From positions 1 to 40,766 of the forward strand of contig JBDTTU010000035.1 in the NCBI GenBank assembly GCA_039930465.1: DNA of 40,766 bases. Direction: 5' to 3'. The notes under the pieces are model-generated. The model saw only the letters and a program-made list of their open reading frames with translations. It did no database searches and was not told where the DNA came from. The stretch's first letter is position 1; every line of letters starts with the position of its first letter. The translations under genes and the position numbers were made by a program. Below are positions 34,599-40,766 of this stretch, in pieces. Origin of the DNA: LMDS01 sp039930465 (GTDB taxonomy: Bacteria > Pseudomonadota > Gammaproteobacteria > Burkholderiales > Burkholderiaceae_C).

Positions 34599-35942
34599 TC
34601 AAGCCGCGCGCGCTTCGCCGAGGGCTTCGTCAAGCGCCTCGATCACGAGACCGGCTTGTTCCGCAGTCAGCACCAGCGGCGGCCGGATCTTGAGCACGTT
34701 GTGCCCCATCGCACAGGCGCTGATCAGCACGCCCTTGTCGCGCATGCTGTTGACCACCTGGCTCGTGAGGCCACGATCCGGTGCTCGCGATGCCCGATCG
34801 CTGACGAGTTCGACACCCACAAAGAGGCCTGCGCCGCGCACATCACCGATGGCCTCGTGCCGGACGGCCAGCGCGGCGATGCCGTCGTGAAGCACTTTGC
34901 CCACCTTGGCCGCATGCTGAACCAGCCCGTCGCGCTCTATCGTGTTCAGCACCGCCAGCGCGGCCACGCAGGAGACGGTGTTGCCCGCAAAGGTGTTGAA
35001 GTAGCGCGAGTACTTGCCAAAATCTGCCAGGACGTCGGCGGTCGCCAGCAAGCCTGCGATCGGTTGGCCGTTGCCCATCGGCTTGCCCATCGTGACAATG
35101 TCGGGCTGGACACCATGGCGCTGAAAGCCCCACAGGTGTTCGCCGGTGCGGCCGAAACCGGGTTGCACTTCGTCGGCAATGAACAGCCCCCCCGCCCGCT
35201 TGATGGCGTCCACCGCGCCTTTCAGGAAGCCTGCTGGCCCGGGAAGAATGCCGTCGCTGGTGAACAGCGAATCGACGATCAGCATGGCCGGCTTGATGCC
35301 GTGGCGCTGCAAATCGGCGATGGCCGCCTCGACATCGCGCGTGAAGCGCATGCCCAGGTCAGCGCCCTGGGCCTGATACAGGCGTGGCGCAGGTACCAGG
35401 CGCACATGTTCGCCCAGATCGACGGTCACGCCCAGCGAGGGCGAGAATTTCGAGACGGTGTCGGTGATGCCGTGATACGCGGTGTCGGTCACGATCACGC
35501 CGGTGCCACCGGTGCGGACCTTCGCAATGCGATAGGCGAGGTCGTTGGCCTCGCTGCCCGTGCAGGTCAGCATCAGGTGGGCCAGTCGGGTCTCCGACAC
35601 GCTCGCCAGCAAGCGCTCCGCCAGCTCGAGAATCGAGTCGTGCAGATAGCGCGTATTGGTGGCCAGTGTCTTCACCTGCTGGCAGATCGCCTCGGTCACC
35701 GCCGGATGGCAATGCCCGAGCGACGTGACGTTGTTGTAGGCGTCGAGATAGCGCCGCCCCTGCGGATCGATCAGCCATGCGCCCTCACCGCGCACGATGT
35801 GCAGCGGCCGCTCGTACATCAGGCGGTAGGCCGGGCCGAGCAAGTCGTCGCGGCGCGCGATCATCGCGGCGGTGGCCGGGCTCACGTCGGCGCGGCCGGG
35901 GATGTAGGCGTTGACCATGTTGAGGTCGGTCGTGCTGTTCAT
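34599..35942 (-). CDS. Class III PLP enzyme, phospholyase (ETNPPL/PHYKPL)-like
   Basis: 447 residues, fold-type I PLP enzyme annotated broadly as class III aminotransferase. Features: YNNVTSLGHCHPAV, NTRYLHDSILELAERL, CTGSEANDLAYRIAK, DEVQPGFGRTGEH and the PLP lysine in TMGKPMGNG. The YNNV...GHCHP and NTRYLHD pattern is that of ethanolamine-phosphate and phosphohydroxylysine phospholyases rather than ordinary omega-transaminases. The adjacent kinase supports a kinase/phospholyase pair acting on an amino alcohol; the true substrate is inference. ATG 35942 overlaps the kinase stop (ATGA). Confidence 0.9.
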   Translation of the reverse strand: MNSTTDLNMVNAYIPGRADVSPATAAMIARRDDLLGPAYRLMYERPLHIVRGEGAWLIDPQGRRYLDAYNNVTSLGHCHPAVTEAICQQVKTLATNTRYLHDSILELAERLLASVSETRLAHLMLTCTGSEANDLAYRIAKVRTGGTGVIVTDTAYHGITDTVSKFSPSLGVTVDLGEHVRLVPAPRLYQAQGADLGMRFTRDVEAAIADLQRHGIKPAMLIVDSLFTSDGILPGPAGFLKGAVDAIKRAGGLFIADEVQPGFGRTGEHLWGFQRHGVQPDIVTMGKPMGNGQPIAGLLATADVLADFGKYSRYFNTFAGNTVSCVAALAVLNTIERDGLVQHAAKVGKVLHDGIAALAVRHEAIGDVRGAGLFVGVELVSDRASRAPDRGLTSQVVNSMRDKGVLISACAMGHNVLKIRPPLVLTAEQAGLVIEALDEALGEARAA

Positions 35943-36979
35943 TGATGGACTCCAGGGTGTACGCCAGCCAGTAGCCGGTCACGTGCGGTGTTGCGGGACA
36001 GGTCCGCCATCAGGGAGAGGGCGTCCCACGCTGCAGGGTTGTGTCGCATGATGTAGGTGCGGTTCTCCGGGTAGCGCGCGGCGCGCCATTCAGAGATCAA
36101 CGCCGTGATGAGGTGGCGCGTCGCCATGAGATCGGCAACGACCTCCTGTTCGGCACCGGTCAGTCGCAGCACGGAGTCATAGGCGGCCACGAACTGGGCC
36201 GGCCCCTCGAAAGGGTCGGGGCTGCCGGCCATGTGGAAGGCGGCGGCCGTCGCCACCTCGCCCACGAGCGGTGCGTGCACCATGTCGCCGAAGTCGATGA
36301 TGCCCACGATGCGCGCCTGATCGTCGGGGGCGACCAGCACGTTGTAGAGGTGGTAGTCGTTGTGGATCACCTGAGACCGCAGCGATGCCAGGCGCGGCAG
36401 CACGTGCGTCGTGAAGCGCGTCATGAACGCCTGGGCCAGAGTGCGGCGCTTGTCGTCCACGAGGCTGTCGAGCTGTTCGGTCAGCCGATGCGCCGTGGCC
36501 ACGTTCCACAGCAGGTCGTGCGCCGCACCCGGATGCGCGAAGCCGTGCAGCGCGCGGTTCAGGCCCGCGAGCCCGCTCCCCATGGCGCGCCGCTGGGCGG
36601 CAGTGCGCTCGGTCTCGCGGATCTGCACGCCGTCCAGGTAGGTCAGCATCCGCACGCGTGTCTGCGTGCCGCCGGGGAGCACCACCATTCCGTGCGTGTG
36701 TCCCTCCCGTGTGCGCACGACACGGGGCACTGGCTGCTCCGGCGACACGCGGGCGATGTGATCGAGCGCCGCAATCTGGAAGTCGACGACCTCGGCCGGC
36801 TCGGATGGATTGCTGATCTTGAAGACGTAGCGACAGCCGTCGGACGCCTGCACCAGGCAGTTCTGGTCACGTTCGCCCGCCAGTGGCCGAGTGGAACACT
36901 CGATGCCGTAGAAGCGGCGGACCAAGGCCTCAACCGCTTCGGTCGCCAGGTCTGGCGCGGTGGTGCTCAACGCGGTCAT
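35939..36979 (-). CDS. APH-family phosphotransferase, hydroxylysine-kinase-like
   Basis: 346 residues. N-lobe reads RPLAGERDQNCLVQ and YVFKISNPSEP, as in hydroxylysine kinases. The catalytic loop is VIHNDYHLYNVLV and the metal-binding DFGD is in IIDFGDMVHAPLV, giving the Brenner-type HxDxxxxN. Cytosolic. Followed by the phospholyase-like gene with an ATGA overlap and preceded by a HAD gene with the same overlap. Likely phosphorylates a hydroxyl-bearing amine; related pairs degrade hydroxylysine, ethanolamine or 1-amino-2-propanol. Confidence 0.88.
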   Translation of the reverse strand: MTALSTTAPDLATEAVEALVRRFYGIECSTRPLAGERDQNCLVQASDGCRYVFKISNPSEPAEVVDFQIAALDHIARVSPEQPVPRVVRTREGHTHGMVVLPGGTQTRVRMLTYLDGVQIRETERTAAQRRAMGSGLAGLNRALHGFAHPGAAHDLLWNVATAHRLTEQLDSLVDDKRRTLAQAFMTRFTTHVLPRLASLRSQVIHNDYHLYNVLVAPDDQARIVGIIDFGDMVHAPLVGEVATAAAFHMAGSPDPFEGPAQFVAAYDSVLRLTGAEQEVVADLMATRHLITALISEWRAARYPENRTYIMRHNPAAWDALSLMADLSRNTARDRLLAGVHPGVHQ

Positions 36980-37641
36980 AGGCCGAGCAGCCCCGGGAGC
37001 TGGCGCACGTCGGTCAAGCGGTTGACACCATAACCATCGCGCGCCGGCTCATGCGCGCGATCGATGTATGCCTTCGCCATGAAGCCCAGGTCGGACGCCG
37101 TCATCAGGTCGTACCGGAAGCTCGACGAGACATGCATCATCTGGTCTGGCGGGCAACCGAGCTGATCGAACATGTATTCGAAGGTCTGGAAGCGCGGCTT
37201 GTACGCCCGCGCTTCCTCGGCGGTGTAGACCGCGTGGAACTTGGCCTTGAGATGCGCGACGCTCGCCGGAATCAGGTCGACCATCGAGTTCGAGAGGATC
37301 ACCAAGGGGACGTGCGGTGCGATGGCCTCCAGAACCTCGACGACGTTCGGATGCGGCTGCCATGTCGGAATGGCGTCGTACAGCGCTGCGGCGTCCGACG
37401 GCCTGTAGTCCACGCCGTGTGCCTTGCATGCCCGACGGATCGAGTTCTCCACCACGTCGAAGAACGGCTTCCACTCGCCCATGACTTCGTCGAGGCGATA
37501 GGCCCGAAAGCTGTCCAGGAATGACGGCATCCGCGTTGCGGGAACGCGATCCTCGAACAAGCGCTTCGCGGTCGGGCCCATCTCGAAGTTGATGAGCGTG
37601 CCGTAGCAGTCGAAACTGATGAATTTGGGTTTGAACGTCAT
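36976..37641 (-). CDS. HAD-superfamily hydrolase, haloacid dehalogenase type II
   Basis: 221 residues. Catalytic motif I is FISFDCYGTLINFE (Asp at about residue 10), motif II LVILSNSMVDL, the lysine region AYKPRFQTFEYMF, and motif IV reads MMHVSSSFRYDLMTASDLG. This arrangement matches type II haloacid dehalogenases. Start ATG 37641 (MTFKPKFISFDC); the longer frame is non-coding. First gene of the HAD-kinase-phospholyase operon, 346 nt from the divergent porin. Whether it removes halogen or phosphate cannot be told. Confidence 0.9.
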   Translation of the reverse strand: MTFKPKFISFDCYGTLINFEMGPTAKRLFEDRVPATRMPSFLDSFRAYRLDEVMGEWKPFFDVVENSIRRACKAHGVDYRPSDAAALYDAIPTWQPHPNVVEVLEAIAPHVPLVILSNSMVDLIPASVAHLKAKFHAVYTAEEARAYKPRFQTFEYMFDQLGCPPDQMMHVSSSFRYDLMTASDLGFMAKAYIDRAHEPARDGYGVNRLTDVRQLPGLLGL

Positions 37642-37647
37642 CGACAA

Positions 37648-37667
37648 ATCCACTGATTGGGGTGGAT
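37648..37667. promoter_or_regulatory. Palindrome before HAD operon
   Basis: ATCCAC-N8-GTGGAT, a perfect 6-bp inverted repeat starting 6 nt upstream of the HAD start codon. An operator here would block initiation of the minus-strand operon. Its half-site ATCC/GGAT recurs in the next dyad. Confidence 0.4.
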
Positions 37668-37678
37668 ACAAGTCTATG

Positions 37679-37691
37679 AATCCGGCGGATT
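37679..37691. promoter_or_regulatory. Second small palindrome in HAD/porin gap
   Basis: AATCC-GGC-GGATT, a perfect dyad 11 nt from the previous one and sharing ATCC/GGAT. Together they could be tandem binding sites for the nearby Lrp/AsnC regulator; unproven. Confidence 0.3.
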
Positions 37692-37758
37692 TGGAGATGC
37701 CGCATTCATGGGTGGCGCCAGCGGAATCCACTTCAATCGGGACGCTTGCCGAAACTTT

Positions 37759-37783
37759 GCTTGGCCAGCGCCGCCGGCCAAGC
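37759..37783. repeat. Perfect 8-bp inverted repeat in HAD/porin gap
   Basis: GCTTGGCC-N9-GGCCAAGC lies near the middle of the 346-nt divergent gap. It could be a dimeric regulator site or a hairpin; no T-run is next to it on either strand. The rest of the gap holds no gene; a ribosome-binding AGGAG is at 37980-37984 for the porin. Confidence 0.4.
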
Positions 37784-37987
37784 CTGCATCCTCGTGCGCG
37801 CGATCCGCGTGAGCACACACCCTGCGGTGCAGCGGGCTCGAAACCACAGATGCTGCCGCCCGACATGGGCGATACGCAACCAGCTTGCCGAACCCCAATG
37901 CTGAAATTCACTCTGCGCTGCGACGCACATTACCCCGGGCCAGATTGAGGCTCGGAGACACAACGACAACCCATCCTCGAGGAGACC

Positions 37988-38950
37988 ATGCATCTCACCA
38001 CCTCACTTCGACTGCTGGCTGCGGTCGGCATCATGCAGATCGGCATCCCAGCCGCAGCGCAATCAAACGTCACCATCAGCGGAAGCCTGGACATCGGCGT
38101 CTTTCGCGACACGGCTGGCGTGAAGAACGTCGGGACCATCCAGCGCAGCCATCTTCAATTCGCAGGCTCCGAGGCCCTGGGCGATGGGCTTGCGGCAACG
38201 TTCCGGCTGAGTCACCGGCTGGACCTGGACACCGGGGCATCCGAGGGCAACGGGTCCAAGCCGTTCTGGCACGGTGAATCGACGGTGGGCCTCAGGGGCG
38301 GATTCGGCGCCCTTCGCCTGGGTCGTGCGCTGGATGCGATCCAGAGTCAGGACTGGGCATTCGACCCCTGGGAGAACTACGATCGCATTTCGTCGCCTGC
38401 GTGGGACCTCTGGCACTGGAACTATTCGGCGGATCCGGCGGGCGGCGGGTCCGGCCGTGTGGCCAACGCCATCTTCTACGACTCGCCGAAGATCGCCGAC
38501 TTTTCACTGCAGGTCAGCGCCGCGCCCGAGTCGCCCGCTGGTGCCGTCACCAAGACCCGTGCCGCGTCGCTGGTCTACAACAACGGCACGCTGCGCGCGC
38601 TGCTGGGCAGCGCCAAGAACAGCAGCGGCGCGACCGAGACTTCGCTGGGCTTGCGCGGCAACTTCGGCACGGTGTCGGTGATGGGGCTGTACAACCTCAG
38701 TGAGTCGGCGGCGGGCTCCAAGGCCAAGGTCGTGACCCTTGGGGCGACGTACAAACTTGGCGTAACGACCCTGAAGGCGGGCTGGGGCCAAGCGGACGTC
38801 GATGGAGTCAAGAAGGAGCGGCTCACCTCCGTGGGCGCCAAGTACTCTCTCTCGAAGCGCACCTCGGTCTATGCAGATCTGGCTTCGAAGCGGTTTGCGA
38901 CGACGGGAACCAAACAGGTGTTCGGCGTGGGCCTGACGCACAGCTTTTGA
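37988..38950 (+). CDS. Gram-negative porin (Porin_4/OmpC-like)
   Basis: 320 residues. Signal peptide ends IGIPAAAQS (about residue 25). The mature protein starts NVTISGSLDIGVFRD, contains alternating amphipathic beta strands (ATFRLSHRLDLDTG, GFGALRLGRALDAI), and ends GVGLTHSF with the C-terminal Phe needed for outer-membrane insertion. Slightly short for the ~350-residue burkholderial porin family. AGGAG precedes ATG 37988. Divergent from the HAD operon, suggesting passage of its substrate through the outer membrane. A hairpin follows the stop. Confidence 0.93.
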   Translation: MHLTTSLRLLAAVGIMQIGIPAAAQSNVTISGSLDIGVFRDTAGVKNVGTIQRSHLQFAGSEALGDGLAATFRLSHRLDLDTGASEGNGSKPFWHGESTVGLRGGFGALRLGRALDAIQSQDWAFDPWENYDRISSPAWDLWHWNYSADPAGGGSGRVANAIFYDSPKIADFSLQVSAAPESPAGAVTKTRAASLVYNNGTLRALLGSAKNSSGATETSLGLRGNFGTVSVMGLYNLSESAAGSKAKVVTLGATYKLGVTTLKAGWGQADVDGVKKERLTSVGAKYSLSKRTSVYADLASKRFATTGTKQVFGVGLTHSF

Positions 38951-38957
38951 TCCCTTT

Positions 38958-38984
38958 CCCGGGCGGCCTGATTAGCCGCTCGGG
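38958..38984 (+). terminator. Porin terminator-like hairpin
   Basis: CCCGGGCGGC-CTGATTA-GCCGCTCGGG forms a 10-bp stem (one G-U pair) with a 7-nt loop, 7 nt after the porin stop. No U-tract follows, as is often the case in high-GC genomes, so Rho-independent termination is probable but not certain. Confidence 0.6.
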
Positions 38985-39016
38985 CGCCGATCGACGACGT
39001 GCATCGCACGTCCGGC

Positions 39017-39040
39017 GGCAGCGGCAGCGGCAGCGGCTGC
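39017..39040 (+). repeat. GGCAGC hexamer repeat
   Basis: Three perfect tandem GGCAGC units followed by GGCTGC, in the non-coding stretch after the porin hairpin. Too short to call functional. The region 38985-39119 contains no recognisable gene. Confidence 0.6.
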
Positions 39041-39119
39041 GAGCGCCAAGGCGCAATCCAGCCGTCTCGCGGTCGACCGCCGCCCAGAACCACTCGACCC
39101 CAGCACAGCGCTACCAGCC

Positions 39120-39272
39120 ATGACCTTTTCGATCTCTCGCTCTGAAAGCGACTTCCTCGGCGCGAGCAGCATTCCGGCCGCCGCCTGCTGGGGCGTGCAC
39201 ACGGTCGAGAATTTTCCGATCTCCGGCCAGCCGCTGTCGTGCATGCCTGAGTTGGCGCGGCTGGAGCAATGA
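39120..39272 (+). pseudogene. N-terminal stump of aspartate ammonia-lyase
   Basis: An ORF of 50 codons reads SRSESDFLGASSIPAAACW, then GVHTVENFPISGQPLS and MPELARL. This matches the beginning of AspA-type fumarase-family enzymes (E.DFLG...IP..YWGVHT..A.ENFPISG.P), with about three residues missing between GVHT and VENFP. All catalytic regions are absent. Its stop overlaps the ATG of the NADH dehydrogenase gene (ATGA), so if transcribed it could act as a leader that couples translation. A relic, not a working enzyme. Confidence 0.7.
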
Positions 39273-40594
39273 ACACCGCGTCTCGCCACGACGAGCAACG
39301 TCACCGCGTCGTCATCGTCGGCGGCGGCGCAGGCGGGCTCGAGCTCGCGACGCGGCTCGGCGACCGGTTGGGGCGCCGCATCGACGTCACCCTGATCGAC
39401 CGCGAGCGCGTGCACGTCTGGAAGCCCAAGCTGCACGAGATCGCTGCCGGCAGCATGGACATGTCGGCGCATGAGATCGACTACCTCGCGCAGGCGCACT
39501 GGCATCGTTTCCGCTACCGCATCGGCGCGATGACCGGGCTGGACCGCATGCGCCGCGAGGTTCACGTCGCCGCCTCGCACGACGACGCCGGTCGCGAAGT
39601 GACCCCGCAACGCGCTTTTGGCTACGACACCCTGGTCATTGCCGTGGGCAGCCAGAGCAACGACTTCGGCACGCCGGGCGTGAGGCAGAACGCGATGATG
39701 CTGGAATCGCAGACCGACGCGCGGCGCTTCCACGCCAGCATGATCAACGCCTGCATCCGGGCACACGCGCAGACAGCACCGCTGCGCCCGGAGCAACTGA
39801 AAGTCGCGATCATCGGCGCCGGCGCCACTGGGGTCGAGCTCGCTGCGGAGTTGCACCGCACGACGCGCGAAATGGTGGCCTATGGCCTCGACCGCGTCGA
39901 TCCCGACAAGGACCTGCAGATCAGCGTGATCGAAGCCGGTGACCGCGTGCTGCCGGCGCTGCCGCCGCGCTTGTCGCGAGCCACCGAGAACCTGCTGGCC
40001 AAGCTGGGCGTGCAGGTGCACACCAGCGCCCGTGTGGCCGAAGTGCTGCACAACGGCGTGTTGCTGGCCGACGGCCGCTTGCTGCCGGCGGAACTGGTGG
40101 TGTGGGCGGCGGGCGTCAAGGCGCCGGACTTTCTGAAAGAACTCGCAGGGCTGGAGACCAATCGCATCAACCAGCTCGTCGTGCGGCCGACGCTTCAGAC
40201 GACGCTGGACGACGACGTGTTCGCACTGGGCGACTGCGCGGCTTGCGCGTGGCCAGGCCACGGCACCGTACCGCCGCGGGCCCAGGCCGCGCACCAGCAA
40301 GCGACGCACCTGTACAAGCAAATTCGAAGACGGCTGGCCGGCAAGCCGCTGCAGGACTATGCGTACCGCGATTTCGGCTCGCTGGTGTCGCTCGGCGAGT
40401 TCAGCACCGTGGGCAACATGATGGGCGGCCTCATCGGCGGCAGCCTGCTGGTCGAAGGTGCGTTCGCGCGCCTGATGTACCTGTCGCTGTACAAGATGCA
40501 CGAGCTCGCGCTACACGGCCCGGCCAAGGTGACACTGGACACGCTGGCCCGGCTGATCACGCGGCGCACCGAGCCGCACGTGAAGCTGCATTGA
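39269..40594 (+). CDS. ndh: Type II NADH dehydrogenase (NDH-2)
   Basis: 441-residue non-proton-pumping NADH:quinone oxidoreductase on the inner face of the membrane. FAD motif VVIVGGGAGGLELATRLG (about 14-31), NADH motif VAIIGAGATGVELAAEL, the second FAD motif FALGDCAA, and the quinone-site type AQAAHQQA. The C-terminal LYKMHELALHGPAK is the membrane-associating part. ATG 39269 overlaps the aspA stump stop. Directly followed by a cydA stump, so it was likely once linked to a cytochrome bd oxidase. Confidence 0.94.
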   Translation: MNTASRHDEQRHRVVIVGGGAGGLELATRLGDRLGRRIDVTLIDRERVHVWKPKLHEIAAGSMDMSAHEIDYLAQAHWHRFRYRIGAMTGLDRMRREVHVAASHDDAGREVTPQRAFGYDTLVIAVGSQSNDFGTPGVRQNAMMLESQTDARRFHASMINACIRAHAQTAPLRPEQLKVAIIGAGATGVELAAELHRTTREMVAYGLDRVDPDKDLQISVIEAGDRVLPALPPRLSRATENLLAKLGVQVHTSARVAEVLHNGVLLADGRLLPAELVVWAAGVKAPDFLKELAGLETNRINQLVVRPTLQTTLDDDVFALGDCAACAWPGHGTVPPRAQAAHQQATHLYKQIRRRLAGKPLQDYAYRDFGSLVSLGEFSTVGNMMGGLIGGSLLVEGAFARLMYLSLYKMHELALHGPAKVTLDTLARLITRRTEPHVKLH

Positions 40595-40747
40595 CCTGGG
40601 CGCGCTGCTGTTTGCCCGGATCCAGTTCGGCTTCACGGTCTCGTTCCACATCGTCTTCCCGGCTTGACGATTGGCTTGGCGAGTTGCCTGGCGGTGCTCG
40701 AAGGCCGGCGGTTGAACGGGGACGTTGGCTCTGAACCCGGCCGTTGA
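40590..40747 (+). pseudogene. N-terminal stump of cytochrome bd oxidase subunit I (cydA)
   Basis: Starting at ATT 40590 (overlapping the ndh stop) the frame reads DLGALLFARIQFGFTVSFH then IVFPA and stops at 40665-40667. Shifting by one base restores TIGLASCLAVLEG to about 40705. Together this is the first transmembrane helix of CydA (DLGALLxARIQFAFTxSFHIxFPA.TIGL..LAVLEG) with a one-base deletion; after LEG similarity ends and a stop follows at 40745. The expected ATG start reads ATT. The window ends 19 nt later, so continuation outside cannot be excluded, but an intact cydA is not possible from this start. Confidence 0.65.
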
Positions 40748-40766
40748 GCCGCTTGGGAACCGACGT

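Noticed and set aside
39017..39040. GGCAGC tandem repeat as a CRISPR or regulatory array
   Set aside because: Only three to four 6-nt units without spacers; simple-sequence repeat.

Overview
The window is a GC-rich chromosomal stretch of a Betaproteobacterium, most likely Burkholderiales of the Rubrivivax/Leptothrix/Ideonella type. This is inferred from gene order and protein character: divergent yicC-gmk-rpoZ-spoT versus kinase-phosphatase-rph-rdgB-hemW, fkpB-ispH, a Bug/TctC binding protein and a poly-glycine lipoprotein. No database search was possible.

Layout. 1-2.3 kb: the 5' part of tRNA-Ser(CGA) downstream of serS, then the iron-storage pair bfd-bfr (all minus). 2.4-5.0 kb: two Fur-like palindromes and the ferrous-iron operon feoA-feoB-small Cys-rich membrane protein (plus). 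5.0-7.9 kb: fkpB-ispH (minus), radC and an Smr-domain gene (plus). 7.9-15.9 kb: a tightly packed five-gene minus-strand operon in which every junction is a 4-nt stop/start overlap. In transcription order it encodes a Tat-type TctC binding protein, a class I methyltransferase, an Ig/NHL lipoprotein, a secreted propeller-like protein ending in the first half of a di-haem oxidoreductase (DHOR/DUF1111), and a YeiH-family transporter ending in the second half of the same enzyme. A 1067-residue MalT-like ATPase with C-terminal winged-helix/BTAD domains lies directly upstream. 19.2-21.1 kb: truncated haemoglobin, MinD/FlhG-like ATPase and GGDEF cyclase. 21.3-25.9 kb: hemW, rdgB, rph, PP2C phosphatase and Ser/Thr kinase. 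25.9-30.7 kb: yicC, gmk, rpoZ, bifunctional spoT, and convergent greB.

From 30.8 kb on, the content is accessory: a beta-hydroxyacid dehydrogenase, a GNAT-GhrA pair, and a minus-strand operon (HAD hydrolase, hydroxylysine-kinase-like phosphotransferase, class III PLP enzyme of the phospholyase type, Lrp/AsnC regulator) divergent from a porin. The right end holds a type II NADH dehydrogenase between two gene stumps, the first codons of aspA and of cydA. Another stump, resembling the C-terminus of a TRAP (DctM) permease, lies near 31.8 kb. These remnants suggest repeated deletion or rearrangement here.

The strongest candidate for an undescribed system is the 7.9-19.2 kb block. There a two-haem periplasmic oxidoreductase appears to have been split, with the halves carried by a secreted propeller protein and by a membrane transporter. 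Next is the amino-alcohol-type kinase/phospholyase operon at 34-37.6 kb.
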